Positions 53,031 to 63,498 are shown, counted from the first letter of the stretch. The stretch: 64,000 nt of DNA from Thermoguttaceae bacterium (GCA_017441605.1 JAFRXD010000063.1:1-64000), one strand, 5' to 3'. Translations and numbers: made by a program. The notes: generated by a model not told the origin, from the sequence alone.

Positions 53031-53118
53031 GGAAGGGAGTCGAGGGAGCGCTCGCGCGCGAGCGTCGTTCTTCGACCGCTTTTAACGGTCCCGCGTTCGT
53101 TTAAGGAGTTCGCTCGGT

Positions 53119-54372
53119 ATGATTCAAAACCGCAAAGAGAATCAAACGCTCGGTCGATTTCGCGTTGATGGATGCGTCGGTTCGCTAGTCGACAAAAACG
53201 GCGTCGAATATTTCTACGGGGTCGCGACCCCCGCGAAAGGAGACGCCGCGCGCGCGCAAATTTTCTCCGCGTTCGACGTCCTCGACGCCGCGATCCAAGA
53301 AGCCGGCGACCCCGCGATCGTTAAATTAAACGTCTTTTTGCGCGAAATTGGCGACAAGCAGCTGGTCCGCGCCATTATGCGCTCGCGATACGGCGACACC
53401 CTCCCGACGACGACCTTTATCCCTCAAAAGGCGACCGACGAGCGCGTTTCCGTCGTTCTCGAGGCGACCGCGATCGGTCCCTCTCGCGATTCCGACCGAG
53501 CGATTCCCGTTCGCGTCGACCGAAGGACCGAGCGCGCGACGATCGTCGATTTCGCCGACGTCTCGCTGGGATTTTTCGGGGGATTCGTTCCGAGCCCCGA
53601 GCCGATCGGAGCCTACGCCCGGTCCTTCGACGCGTTCGCCCAAATGCGCGCCGAAGTCGAGGCGAACGGGTTCCTCTTCCCGCAAGTCTTTAGAACGTGG
53701 TTATATCAGGGGCATATCGTCTTAGAGGAGGGAGAAACGCAGCGCTACAAGGAGCTCAATCGCGCTCGCTCCGATTTCTTCTACGGAACCCGGTTCCTCG
53801 AAAAATATCAGCCCAAAGACGCGCCTCTCCGCGCGATCTACCCCGCCAGTACCGGAATTGGAGCGGACGACGTCGATATCGCGACTGGTTGTCAAGCGAT
53901 CAAAACCGACCGCGACGACGCTCTCGTCGTCCCCCTCGAAAACCCGAACCAGACCTCGGCGTTCGATTACTCCGAGTTTTACAGTCCGCAAAGCCCCAAG
54001 TTTGCCCGCGCTTGCGCCGTAAAATTCAACGAGCGATGTTCCGTCTACGTCTCCGGAACTGCCAGTATCGTCGACCAGAAAACCGTTTTTATCGACGATC
54101 CCGAAGGGCAAACGAACCAAACCCTCGACAATATCGCCGCCCTTATTTCCGGCGACAATTTGGCGAAACACGGCGTTTCGGGGTTTGACGCCGCCTTGGA
54201 GGACTTGGCGGTCGCGAGAGTCTACGTCAAAAAACCGGAGCAAGTTGAATTCGTTCGCAACGTTTGCGAAAAACGATTGGCGAGCGTCCCGGTCGTTTGC
54301 GTCTACGCCGACGTCTGCCGAGACGACCTCCTCGTGGAAATCGAGGGAATCGTTTCTTGTAAGATCGCTTGA
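53119..54372 (+). CDS. Rid (YjgF/UK114)-family protein, tandem domain
   Basis: A 417-residue protein with YjgF/Rid folds. The N-terminal part (residues about 15-130) has ARAQIFSAFDVLDAAIQEAG and VVKLNVFLRE-like elements. The C-terminal part (residues about 230-410) has YPASTGIGADDVDIATGCQA and VSGTASIVDQKT, the TGIG motif recalling chorismatases (FkbO/Hyg5) and Rid enamine deaminases. The canonical Arg of RidA is not obvious, so imine hydrolysis is not certain. It stands alone between a promoter and a terminator. Confidence 0.75.
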   Translation: MIQNRKENQTLGRFRVDGCVGSLVDKNGVEYFYGVATPAKGDAARAQIFSAFDVLDAAIQEAGDPAIVKLNVFLREIGDKQLVRAIMRSRYGDTLPTTTFIPQKATDERVSVVLEATAIGPSRDSDRAIPVRVDRRTERATIVDFADVSLGFFGGFVPSPEPIGAYARSFDAFAQMRAEVEANGFLFPQVFRTWLYQGHIVLEEGETQRYKELNRARSDFFYGTRFLEKYQPKDAPLRAIYPASTGIGADDVDIATGCQAIKTDRDDALVVPLENPNQTSAFDYSEFYSPQSPKFARACAVKFNERCSVYVSGTASIVDQKTVFIDDPEGQTNQTLDNIAALISGDNLAKHGVSGFDAALEDLAVARVYVKKPEQVEFVRNVCEKRLASVPVVCVYADVCRDDLLVEIEGIVSCKIA

Positions 54373-54397
54373 TTCGACCCCTTCCGGCGATAAAAGC

Positions 54398-54429
54398 AAA
54401 GCGACGGCTAGCGGAGACCGTCGCTTTTT
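54398..54429 (+). terminator. Intrinsic terminator
   Basis: AAAGCGACGG and CCGTCGCTTT form a perfect 10-base stem, followed by further T, between the Rid-family gene and the FAD/Fe-S oxidoreductase. Confidence 0.9.
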
Positions 54430-54468
54430 CTCGAGTTTGTCCGCCGCATTTTTGACTTGAGAATCGTT

Positions 54469-57327
54469 ATGACATTTCAAGATCCCAAGATAGCCTCCTT
54501 TCACCGAGCGATTTCTTCTTTTATTCCTCCGAAGCGTCTTTTTACGGACGAATTAAAAACCCTCGCTTGGGGCGCCGACGCGAGTTTCTATCGCCAAATA
54601 CCCCAAATCGTCGTCTTTCCAAAGGACGAGGCTGAAGTCTCCAAGATTCTCAAAGCGGCGAGCGAACTCGGCGTCCCGTTAACCTTTCGCGCCAGCGGCA
54701 CGAGTCTCTCGGGGCAAGCGTCCACAAAATCGGTTCTCGTCGTCGTCGGGCAATACTGGGAAAAGTGCGAGGTCCTCGACGGAGGCGAGCGCGTCGCGCT
54801 TCAACCCGGGGTTTTGGGAGGGCGCGTCAACGAAGTTCTCGCCAAATTCGGGCGCAAATTTCCCCCCGACCCCGCCTCCGTTAAAGCCGCGCGCGTCGGA
54901 GGGATCGTCTCCAATAACGCGTCCGGTATGAACTGCGGCGTCCATGCCAATAGCGAGCGCGTTATGGAGTCCGCGCGATTGATCTTCGCAGACGGAACGA
55001 TTCTCGACGTCGCCGATCCAAAATCGCGCGAGGAGTTCGCGAAGAAAAAGCCCGACTTTATCAAGCGAATCGAAGAAATTCGCGACTCCGTTCGCGCCGA
55101 CTCCGAACTGGCCGCCCTTATCGAGAAAAAATATCGCATTAAGAACGTAACCGGGCTCAATTTGCGCCCCTTGATCGCTTACGACGATCCCTTTGAAATC
55201 GTCGCGCGTCTCCTCGTCGGAGCCGAGGGAACCCTCGCGTTCCTAAGCGAAACGACGATGCGGACCGAAAAGATCCCCGCCCGACGCGCCACCGCGATGA
55301 TCTATACGGAAACCCTCCGCGAAGCCTGTCAAGCGATTCAGATCTTGAAGAAAGAGCCCGTGATCAGCGCGGAAATTCTCGACCGCAAAGCCCTGCGCTC
55401 CGTCGAAAATATGCCCGCCGTTCCAACCTTCATTAAGGATCTCGGTCCCGACGCCTCCGCCGCGCTGCTGGAAACCGCCGCCGAGTCGGAGGAAGAGTTG
55501 CGAGGCAACGTCGAGGCGATCCAAAAAGCCCTCGCCGATTTCCCCCTCCTCTACCCCGTCGAATTCACCGAGGATCCAAAGATTTACTCCGCCTGGTGGT
55601 CGATGCGCTCCGGCGTCTTTCCGATCGTCGGAGGAGAGCGCGAAATTGGAACGACCGCGCTCATCGAGGACGTCGCGTTTCCGATCGACGTCTTCCCCGA
55701 GGCGACCGTCGAACTGCAAAAAATCATCGACAAATACGGTTACAAAGACGGCGTCATTTACGGGCACGCCCTCGAGGGAAATTTCCACTTCGTCCTGAAT
55801 CAGCGCTTCGACTCCCAAGAGGAAATCGATCGATACAAGGGTCTTATGCTCGAAGTGGTGGAGCTCGTCGTCGACAAATACGACGGCTCGCTCAAAGCCG
55901 AGCACGGCACGGGGCGCAATATGGCCCCGTTCGTCGAGCGAGAATGGGGCCCCAAGGCGTTCGCGGTGATGAAAGAACTCAAGCGCCTCTTCGACCCGAA
56001 CAATATCCTGAACCCCGGCGTGATCTTCAACGACGACCCCGAGTGCTATATCAAAGATTTTAAACCTCTTCCGCAAACGAGCCCCCTGGTCGACAAGTGC
56101 ATCGAGTGCGGATTCTGCGAGCCCAACTGCCTAACTTGCGGATTCTCGTTGTCCTCGCGACAGCGCGTCGTCGTTCGGCGCGAAATCTCCCGTTTGGAGC
56201 GCGACGGATCCGATCCGCGGCGGCTCGCCGACCTAAAGCGCGCCTACAAAGTACCCGGAGAAGCGACTTGCGCCGGAGACGGGCTTTGCTCGACCTCCTG
56301 CCCGATGGGAATTAACGTCGGAGAGCTAACCCACGTCCTTCGAGGACAAAACTTCCCGGAGGGAAGCCTCGGGCGAAAGCTCGCGGGGTTTTCCGCTCGA
56401 AAACTCTCGCTCTTTAAATCGGGTCTGCGACCCGTCTTGGGACTCGCGCGCGTTGGAAGGCTCGTTCTCGGAAGGAAGGGAACGACTCTCGCCGGAAAAT
56501 GCTTGCGCAAGTTCGGGTTCCCCTTGTGGACGCCCTCCCTTCCAAAACCGTTCAAAATCAAGAAGTCCCGCCTTCCCAACGCGATCTTCGCCGAGCGAAA
56601 CGGCGCGAGCCCCGCTTCCGCGAACCGCGATAAAGTCGTCTATTTCCCGAGTTGCATCAATCAGACGATGGGCGCCTCCGAGCGCGAGAAGCCGCTCGTC
56701 GAGACGACCGTCGCCCTATTGGAAAAAGCCGGATACGAAGTCGTTTTCCCGCCTAGTTACGAAAACCTCTGCTGCGGAACCATTTGGGAAAGCATAGGGT
56801 TCCCCGAGCTCGCCGACGCCAAAACCAAAGAGCTCGAAGACGCGCTATGGCTCGCCTCCGACGAGGGGAAATACCCCGTCCTCTGCGACCAGTCCCCCTG
56901 TCTGCATCGTATGCGCGAGAAGATAACCCGGCTCCAACTATTCGAGCCCGCCGAGTTTATCGAAAAGTTCCTCGTCGATCGTCTCGAATTCCGCCCCGTC
57001 GACGAGCCGATCGCCGTCCACATTACCTGCACGATGCGCAAGATGAACCTCGGAAAAACCTTAATCAATTTGGCGAAACGCTGCTCGACCAACGTTCTCG
57101 TCCCCGAGGAAATCGGGTGCTGCGGTTTCGCGGGGGACAAGGGATTCACCCGTCCCGAGGTCAACGCCTTCGCGCTCCGCAAGTTGGAGCCGCAAATCGA
57201 GAAAAACAAAGTCGTCGCCGGGTACTCGAACAGCCGAACCTGCGAGATTGGTCTTTCGACCAACGGCGGAGTCCCCTATTCCTCCATTGTTTATCTCGTC
57301 GATCGTTGCACCGTCTCCAAAAGATAG
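54469..57327 (+). CDS. D-lactate dehydrogenase-type FAD and Fe-S oxidoreductase
   Basis: A 952-residue fusion. Residues about 40-270 are a PCMH-type FAD-binding domain (PLTFRASGTSLSGQAST, RVGGIVSNNASGMNCG). Residues about 280-530 are the FAD-linked oxidase C-terminal domain (DGVIYGHALEGNFHFVL, KAEHGTGRNMAPF). Two 4Fe-4S motifs follow: CIECGFCEPNC near 545 and CAGDGLCSTSCPMG near 605. The end has the two CCG modules of heterodisulfide-reductase/GlcF type (ENLCCGTIW, GCCGFAGD). This matches D-lactate/2-hydroxyacid dehydrogenases that feed electrons to the quinone pool. The FAD and Fe-S parts are fused, unlike GlcDEF. ATG at 54469 was preferred over the upstream TTG. It may be co-transcribed with the secreted genes downstream. 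Confidence 0.93.
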   Translation: MTFQDPKIASFHRAISSFIPPKRLFTDELKTLAWGADASFYRQIPQIVVFPKDEAEVSKILKAASELGVPLTFRASGTSLSGQASTKSVLVVVGQYWEKCEVLDGGERVALQPGVLGGRVNEVLAKFGRKFPPDPASVKAARVGGIVSNNASGMNCGVHANSERVMESARLIFADGTILDVADPKSREEFAKKKPDFIKRIEEIRDSVRADSELAALIEKKYRIKNVTGLNLRPLIAYDDPFEIVARLLVGAEGTLAFLSETTMRTEKIPARRATAMIYTETLREACQAIQILKKEPVISAEILDRKALRSVENMPAVPTFIKDLGPDASAALLETAAESEEELRGNVEAIQKALADFPLLYPVEFTEDPKIYSAWWSMRSGVFPIVGGEREIGTTALIEDVAFPIDVFPEATVELQKIIDKYGYKDGVIYGHALEGNFHFVLNQRFDSQEEIDRYKGLMLEVVELVVDKYDGSLKAEHGTGRNMAPFVEREWGPKAFAVMKELKRLFDPNNILNPGVIFNDDPECYIKDFKPLPQTSPLVDKCIECGFCEPNCLTCGFSLSSRQRVVVRREISRLERDGSDPRRLADLKRAYKVPGEATCAGDGLCSTSCPMGINVGELTHVLRGQNFPEGSLGRKLAGFSARKLSLFKSGLRPVLGLARVGRLVLGRKGTTLAGKCLRKFGFPLWTPSLPKPFKIKKSRLPNAIFAERNGASPASANRDKVVYFPSCINQTMGASEREKPLVETTVALLEKAGYEVVFPPSYENLCCGTIWESIGFPELADAKTKELEDALWLASDEGKYPVLCDQSPCLHRMREKITRLQLFEPAEFIEKFLVDRLEFRPVDEPIAVHITCTMRKMNLGKTLINLAKRCSTNVLVPEEIGCCGFAGDKGFTRPEVNAFALRKLEPQIEKNKVVAGYSNSRTCEIGLSTNGGVPYSSIVYLVDRCTVSKR

Positions 57328-57348
57328 CGATTTAAGAAAGCCGTTCCT

Positions 57349-58857
57349 ATGAAACGCCGTTTTATCCCGTTGTTCGTCCTCGCGCTTTTGCTCCTTCCGA
57401 CTCTGGCGCCCGCGATCGAACCCCAAAAAGACAAAGTCGTAACCGTTCCCGGCGATTTCGTTTTCGACTACGGAAACGAACCGATCCGCTATCTGGAAAA
57501 CGATCGCGTGAAGCTCGGGCTCAACTTGACGCTGGGCGGTTCCGTTACCTACCTCGAAGACAAGGCGAACAAGTCCGGCAATATGATCAACAGCGCCGAC
57601 TGGGGGCGCCAAATTCAACTCTCCTATTACTCCGGCCCGCGACCCTTTATCGGTCCGAACGGCGAAAAGCCGTCCGATTCTTGGGCGGGCCTGGGGTGGA
57701 ACCCGATCCAATCCGGCGACTGCGGCGGGTATCGCTCCCAAGTCCTGTCCTTTGAGAAAATCGACGATTCGACGATTCTCCTAAGAACGCGACCGATGCT
57801 TTGGCCCCATAGCGGGCTCCCCGCCGAGTGCGTTTTCGAGTGCCGCTATACCCTTATCGACAACGGCTTTGCTCTCGACGCCACGATTATCAACGCGCGA
57901 TCGAACAAAACCCAATTCGAGGGCTGCGCCCAAGAAACCCCCGCCCTCTATACGAACGCCCCTTGGTACAAACTCGTTACCTACTTGGGCGACAAGCCCT
58001 TTGAAAACGAGCCGACCACCGTCGTCGTCGATAAAAACGACGGAAAAGGCTGGCCTTGGACCCAATATTACACCCCGGAGCATTGGAGCGCGCTTGTGAA
58101 CGACGCGAACTTCGGCGTCGGCGTCTACCAACCGTTTTCCTCTTATACCACCGCGGGCTTTCACGGCGGCGATCAAGCCAAGGGGCAAGACCTCGGCGAT
58201 AAGTCGGGTCCGACCGGTTACATCGCCCCTCTCGAAAGAACGATTCTCGACTGGAATATCAAGCGAACCTACCGCGCGACCTTTATCGTCGGTTCTCTCG
58301 ACGAGATTCGCGCGACCGTCTACTCCCTCGCCGAGAAAGACGTTCAAAAACGCCCCTCTTGGACGTTCGATACCGACCGCAAAAACTGGTCGTACCTTGG
58401 CGCGACCGACGAGGGGTTCCCCATTAAGGACGCGCTAAAAATCAACCTAACCTCCGCGAAACAAGCGGTCGCCCAGTCTCCCTTAATCTACTGGAAAGCG
58501 AGCGACGCGCCCGTCTTGGAAATTGAGGCCGCCTTCCTTCCCGCGAGCGACGACCAAAAATCGGACGCCGAGATCGAGATTCGTCTCTATCCCGTTTCTC
58601 CCGACGACGTCCTCGACACAACCTTGCGAAACCGCCTAAACGAAGCCAGGAAAACGGATTCGAGCGTTAAAGAGTACCCCGTCCTTCCGAGGCTTTCCAA
58701 GAGCGTCCCCGTGAAAGTCGACGGCAAGTCCCGAAAAATTCGCGTCGATTTGACCGACGTCCAGGGTTATAACGGCGCCATGAAGCGCTTGGAAATCGCG
58801 TTGCCCCAACGCGATGGAAAGGCGGTCGTGAAAAGCGCTCGTTTCCTCGAAAACTAA
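57349..58857 (+). CDS. Secreted protein of unknown family, tandem paralogue 1
   Basis: A 502-residue protein with a signal peptide (FIPLFVLALLLLPTLAPAI). The mature part is beta-rich, with conserved RYLENDRVKLGLNLTLGGSV, VTYLEDKANKSGNMINSADW and GWNPIQSGDCGGYRSQV. It resembles the carbohydrate-active beta-sandwich (galactose-mutarotase-like) folds, but I recognise no family. The C-terminal 150 residues are a second domain. It is 21 bases after the FAD/Fe-S gene and followed by a paralogue of equal length. Confidence 0.7.
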   Translation: MKRRFIPLFVLALLLLPTLAPAIEPQKDKVVTVPGDFVFDYGNEPIRYLENDRVKLGLNLTLGGSVTYLEDKANKSGNMINSADWGRQIQLSYYSGPRPFIGPNGEKPSDSWAGLGWNPIQSGDCGGYRSQVLSFEKIDDSTILLRTRPMLWPHSGLPAECVFECRYTLIDNGFALDATIINARSNKTQFEGCAQETPALYTNAPWYKLVTYLGDKPFENEPTTVVVDKNDGKGWPWTQYYTPEHWSALVNDANFGVGVYQPFSSYTTAGFHGGDQAKGQDLGDKSGPTGYIAPLERTILDWNIKRTYRATFIVGSLDEIRATVYSLAEKDVQKRPSWTFDTDRKNWSYLGATDEGFPIKDALKINLTSAKQAVAQSPLIYWKASDAPVLEIEAAFLPASDDQKSDAEIEIRLYPVSPDDVLDTTLRNRLNEARKTDSSVKEYPVLPRLSKSVPVKVDGKSRKIRVDLTDVQGYNGAMKRLEIALPQRDGKAVVKSARFLEN

Positions 58858-58872
58858 TTGCGGAGCCGTAAA

Positions 58873-60384
58873 ATGAAATATTCGTTCCTTGCGACCCTCC
58901 TCTGCGCGGTCGCGACGCTTTTAACAGCCTCCCTCAAAGCGGACGACAAACCGTTAAAATACGTCGACGTCCCCGGCGAAACCCGCTTCGACTTCGGTTC
59001 CGATCCGATGCGCTATCTTGAAAACGATCGCGTTAAACTCGGGCTCGACCTGTCCTTGGGCGGCGCCGTCGTCTATCTTGAAGACAAGGCGAACAACTCT
59101 GGCAATATGATCAATAGTTTCGATTGGGGACGACAAATCCAGCTCTCGTACTATTCCGGACCCGCCCCCTTTATCGGACCTAACGGCGAAAAACCGTCTC
59201 CCAGCTGGGCGGGGCTCGGCTGGAACCCGATTCAATCGGGCGACTGCGGCGGCTATCGCTCACAAGTCTTGAAATTTGAAACGAACGGCGTCGACGAAAT
59301 TTTTCTTCAAGCGCGCCCCATGCTCTGGCCCCATTCCGGCGTTCCCGCCGAGTGTCTGTTCGAATGTCGCTACCGATTAACGGAAGTCGGCTTTGTCCTC
59401 GACGCGACGATCGTTAACGACCGTTCGGACAAAACCCAGTACCCCGGAACAAGTCAGGAAACCCCCGCCCTTTATACAAACGCTCCTTGGTACAAACTCG
59501 TTAGCTATCTTGGCGACACGCCTTTTGAAAACGAGCCCGTTACCGTCCTCGTCGACAAAAACGACGGGAAAGGCTGGCCTTGGGTGGGATATTATACCCC
59601 CGAGAACTGGTCCGCTCTTGTCAACAAAGACAATTATGGAGTCGGCGTTTACCAACCAAAATCGTTTTACGCTTCCTCGGGCTTTTACGGCGGCGACGCG
59701 AACAAAGGAGCAAATCTCGGACCAAAGAACGAACCGACCGGGTATATAGCCCCACGCGAAACAACGATCTTAGATTGGAACATTAGGCGAACCTACTCCG
59801 TCGCGTTCATCGTCGGCTCCCTGGACGAAATTCGCGCCGAAGTCTACAAAATGGCGGAAAAAGATCGAACTCCTGCGCCAAATTGGACTTTTAACGGCGA
59901 TCGACGCAACTGGACGTACCTCGGCGCCGAGGACGAGGGTTTTCCGATCGGCGATTCCCTAAGCGTTAACGTCGACGGCGAGCGCGACGCTAAAGCCCTT
60001 TCCCCCGAAACCTTCTGGAAGGCGAGCGACGCCTCCGTTTTGGAAATCGACGCCCAATTCGTTCCAAAAGACGCGACGTCGAGTCCCGACGACAAAATCG
60101 TCGTCGCCCTAACCCCCGTCTCCCCCGCCGATTCCGCGGATTATCTGCAATGGTCGGAAGGGAGCAAAGACAAGGAAAAGGAACGGATCGAAAAGGAAAA
60201 GGCGTTTCCGCGTCTTCCGCAAATTAAAGTCGACGTTCCCGTGAAATTCGACGGCGAGCGACGAACGATTCGCGTCGACCTTGGTAAAATAGAAGCCTAT
60301 CGAGGCGCGATGAAGCGTTTGGAGTTAAAGTTCCCCAAACGAGAAAGCAAGGCCGTTCTCTACCGCGTTGGATTTGTCCAATAA
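58873..60384 (+). CDS. Secreted protein of unknown family, tandem paralogue 2
   Basis: A 503-residue protein, clearly a duplicate of the preceding gene: RYLENDRVKLGLDLSLGGAV, YLEDKANNSGNMINSFDWGR, LGWNPIQSGDCGGYRSQV and APWYKLVSYLGDTPFENEP are all shared. The signal peptide ends near LKADD. I chose ATG 58873 (GGAG upstream). Its last portion is Lys/Glu-rich. The two probably bind or act on related ligands; the close spacing (15 bases) suggests one transcript. Confidence 0.7.
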   Translation: MKYSFLATLLCAVATLLTASLKADDKPLKYVDVPGETRFDFGSDPMRYLENDRVKLGLDLSLGGAVVYLEDKANNSGNMINSFDWGRQIQLSYYSGPAPFIGPNGEKPSPSWAGLGWNPIQSGDCGGYRSQVLKFETNGVDEIFLQARPMLWPHSGVPAECLFECRYRLTEVGFVLDATIVNDRSDKTQYPGTSQETPALYTNAPWYKLVSYLGDTPFENEPVTVLVDKNDGKGWPWVGYYTPENWSALVNKDNYGVGVYQPKSFYASSGFYGGDANKGANLGPKNEPTGYIAPRETTILDWNIRRTYSVAFIVGSLDEIRAEVYKMAEKDRTPAPNWTFNGDRRNWTYLGAEDEGFPIGDSLSVNVDGERDAKALSPETFWKASDASVLEIDAQFVPKDATSSPDDKIVVALTPVSPADSADYLQWSEGSKDKEKERIEKEKAFPRLPQIKVDVPVKFDGERRTIRVDLGKIEAYRGAMKRLELKFPKRESKAVLYRVGFVQ

Positions 60385-60471
60385 ACCGCGAACGGGCGCT
60401 TTCGCGCGACGAGGGCGCCCGCTTTTCTTTTGAGGCGTTCCATCGTAGTTCCATTGCGCAAGGAGACGATT

Positions 60472-63400
60472 ATGTTTCGACGTTTTATTCTATCGACTCT
60501 GATCGCGGCGCTTGGCGCGATCGCCTTCCCGATCGGCGCGCCCGCTCAAACGACCTCTCCCTCGACGAGCGACGAAAGCGACGTCCTATGGCAAATCGGT
60601 ATTCCCGACGCTAGAAGTTCCGAATTCCAATTCTATCCCGGCGACTGGAAAGAGGTTCACAAAAACCAAAACGGTAAAATGCTTCGGTTCGTCGTCGGGA
60701 AAAACAAGACCTTCGACTGGTGCCCGATTCATTTGAGCGAGCTCGAGTTCGACGCCCTAGGCCTAAAATTCTCCTTCGATCTCGAATTCGAGCTTGCCGA
60801 AGAGCCCGCCGAACCTCTAAATTTCGTTGTCGGAATCTGTTGGACGCACAAATCGAGTCCGTCCGTCTTTTGTCTGTCGACCAACGGCGTTGATTCGGAG
60901 CCAATCCAACTCCCGTCCCTAACCGACGATAGAGAGGATCCCTATAAATTCTCCCCCGCCGACGACGTCGGCGTCCTCGGGCATATCGTCGTCCCCGTTC
61001 CCCAAGGCGCGCTCAAACAAGGAACCAACGTTTTCACCATTACCTTGGAAAAAGGCTCGTGGCTCTTTTACGACTATTTGGCCCTCCGAAAGAAACCGGA
61101 ACCGCTCGAACCGCGAACCCTTATCGAAAGCTCTCGCGACGACCTCGCCGGCGTCGAAAAAATTGTCTTCGCCGTCCGCAAGCCGGGTATCGATCCCCAC
61201 TGGTACGCGAACTTCGGTTACTATCCCACGTTCGATCCTCAAGACCGTCCCTTCCGCCCTCACGACGGCTCCGAGCTCAGAATTCTCGATTTGAATTCCG
61301 GCGAGACCCAAACCCTTATCAAAGACGACGCGGGGTCTTTCCGAGACCCCATGCTAAGTTACGACGGCAAAAAGATAATATTCTCCTACCTTAAATCGGG
61401 AACGGAACATTACAATCTCTACGAAATCGGCGTCGACGGCTCCAATTTAACGCAAATAACTTTCGGCGATTACGACGATATCGAACCGACTTACCTCCCC
61501 GAGGGCGACATAGTCTTCTGCTCGACCCGTTGTAATCGCTTCGTCCAATGCTGGCTGACCTCCGTCGCGACGATCTATCGTTGCGATCCCGACGGTAAAA
61601 ATATCCGCCCTCTATCCTTCAATATCGAGCAGGACAATACCCCCTTCGTTCTCTCGAACGGACAAATCCTCTACACCCGTTGGGAGTACGTCGACCGCTC
61701 CCAAGTCCATTATCACCATCTTTGGACGATGAATCCCGACGGAACTCGTCAACAAGTTTTCTTCGGAAACAAAAATCCCGGCGACGTTTACATCGACGCG
61801 AAAACGATACCAGACTCCGATTCGATCGTCTCGATCGTTTCTCCCGGACACGGCATTACCGACCATCGCGGTCGCGTCGCGACGATCGATCCCGACAAAG
61901 GTCCCGACGACCTGTCCGCGATCGATTTCCTAACCCGACTCAACGATTACGCCGACCCCTGGGCGTTTTCGCCCCGGCTCTTTATGGCGTCCCGATTTGG
62001 CGATCTCGTCTTCGTTCGCGACGACGGGCTCGCCCAGACCGTTTACTCCCTACCCCAAGCCGAAAAAGAAGCCGGTTACCATCTCTACGAGCCCCGACCG
62101 ATAATCGGACGCCCCAAAGAACCGGTTCCGGCGGAATTGAACCCGAGCGACGAAACGACCGGAACCCTCGTTTTGTCCAATATTTACCTAGGTCGCCAAA
62201 TGCGCGACGTTCCCAAAGGCTCGATTAAAGAATTGCTCGTATTGGAAACCCTCCCCGAGCCCGTGCATTACTCCGGAGGAATGGACATGATTTCCGTCGG
62301 GGGAACCTTCACCCTCGAGCGAATCCTCGGAACCGTCCCCGTTACCCCGGAGGGCTCCTGCGCGATGAAGTTGCCCGCGAACCGCTCTATTTTCTTTATC
62401 GCGCTCGACGAACAAGGCCGCTCCGTCAAAAGAATGCACAGTTTTACCTCCGTTATGCCGGGCGAAACGACCTCCTGCATCGGTTGTCACGAAACGAGAA
62501 CGGAAGCCCCGGGGATCGACTTCGACAAGCAAGTCTTCGACGTCGCGAACAAACCGGTCGAGCCGACCCCCGTCGAGGGCGTCCCCGACGTCTACGACTT
62601 CGTCCGCGACGTCCAACCCCTGCTCGACAAACACTGCGTCGAATGCCACAATCCCGATCGCCGCGACGCAAAACTCGATTTGACCGGCGCCTGGACCAAT
62701 ATGCACAACCTCTCCTACTGGGAGCTGTCCAGAAGGGGCATGCTCGGCGACAATCGCAATCGCCCCGAAAGCGACTTCCCCCCCTACGCCATCGGTAGCC
62801 AATCGAGCAAACTGTGGCAAATGGTCGTCGACGGACACCAAGGCGTAAAATTCGACGACGCGGAGCTTAAATTACTGCGTTTCTGGCTGGAAGTCGGCGC
62901 GCCCTACGCCGGAACCTACGCCGCCAACGGTACCGGACAAATCGGCTGGTACTACATGAACCAACCTTACCACAACGACGAAAACTGGCCCGAAACCAAG
63001 GCGTGTCAGGAGACGATCGTCCGACGCTGCGAGGAATGCCATCCCCATGATACCGATCGACGCGTCCCGAGATATTTGTCCGATATTCTCTACTGGCACG
63101 GCTTTTTCAATCTTTCCGTCCCGGAAAAATCCCGCATCCTCCGCGCTCCCCTGAGCAAAGAGGCGGGAGGTTTCGGGCTCTGCCTTAAAGAAAATTCCGA
63201 CGGGTCTAAAGAGCCCGTCTTCAAAGACGTTTCCGATCCCGATTATCAGACGATTTACAAGACGATCCTAAGAGGGCGCAAATATTTGCTCGAAGAAAGC
63301 CCCCACTTCTCTCTCGGGACCTTCCGTCCCAATCCCGCCTACACCAAGGCGATGATAAACTACGGAATTCTGCCGAAAGATTTCGATCTTAACCAACCCT

Positions 63401-63474
63401 ACGACGTCTACGCGACCGACAGAGCCTATTGGAAATCCTTTGAGCTCCAACCGAAAGAAGCTAAAACGCCGTAG
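60472..63474 (+). CDS. Secreted beta-propeller protein with three CxxCH haem motifs
   Basis: A 1000-residue secreted protein (signal peptide ending APAQ). Residues about 35-220 form a beta-sandwich that resembles the rhamnogalacturonan-lyase domain (VLWQIGIPDARSSEF, GSWLFYDYLALRKK). Residues about 225-560 are TolB-like propeller blades (DPMLSYDGKKIIFSY, NLYEIGVDGSNLTQI). The last 330 residues have three CxxCH sites, CIGCH, CVECH and CEECH, typical of planctomycete c-type cytochromes and of the hydrazine-synthase alpha-subunit-like fold. AAGGAG precedes the ATG at 60472. Its place after two secreted paralogues suggests one polysaccharide-oxidising unit (inference). Confidence 0.8.
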   Translation: MFRRFILSTLIAALGAIAFPIGAPAQTTSPSTSDESDVLWQIGIPDARSSEFQFYPGDWKEVHKNQNGKMLRFVVGKNKTFDWCPIHLSELEFDALGLKFSFDLEFELAEEPAEPLNFVVGICWTHKSSPSVFCLSTNGVDSEPIQLPSLTDDREDPYKFSPADDVGVLGHIVVPVPQGALKQGTNVFTITLEKGSWLFYDYLALRKKPEPLEPRTLIESSRDDLAGVEKIVFAVRKPGIDPHWYANFGYYPTFDPQDRPFRPHDGSELRILDLNSGETQTLIKDDAGSFRDPMLSYDGKKIIFSYLKSGTEHYNLYEIGVDGSNLTQITFGDYDDIEPTYLPEGDIVFCSTRCNRFVQCWLTSVATIYRCDPDGKNIRPLSFNIEQDNTPFVLSNGQILYTRWEYVDRSQVHYHHLWTMNPDGTRQQVFFGNKNPGDVYIDAKTIPDSDSIVSIVSPGHGITDHRGRVATIDPDKGPDDLSAIDFLTRLNDYADPWAFSPRLFMASRFGDLVFVRDDGLAQTVYSLPQAEKEAGYHLYEPRPIIGRPKEPVPAELNPSDETTGTLVLSNIYLGRQMRDVPKGSIKELLVLETLPEPVHYSGGMDMISVGGTFTLERILGTVPVTPEGSCAMKLPANRSIFFIALDEQGRSVKRMHSFTSVMPGETTSCIGCHETRTEAPGIDFDKQVFDVANKPVEPTPVEGVPDVYDFVRDVQPLLDKHCVECHNPDRRDAKLDLTGAWTNMHNLSYWELSRRGMLGDNRNRPESDFPPYAIGSQSSKLWQMVVDGHQGVKFDDAELKLLRFWLEVGAPYAGTYAANGTGQIGWYYMNQPYHNDENWPETKACQETIVRRCEECHPHDTDRRVPRYLSDILYWHGFFNLSVPEKSRILRAPLSKEAGGFGLCLKENSDGSKEPVFKDVSDPDYQTIYKTILRGRKYLLEESPHFSLGTFRPNPAYTKAMINYGILPKDFDLNQPYDVYATDRAYWKSFELQPKEAKTP

Positions 63475-63498
63475 TAATTTAAGCGCCCTCTAGAAAAC

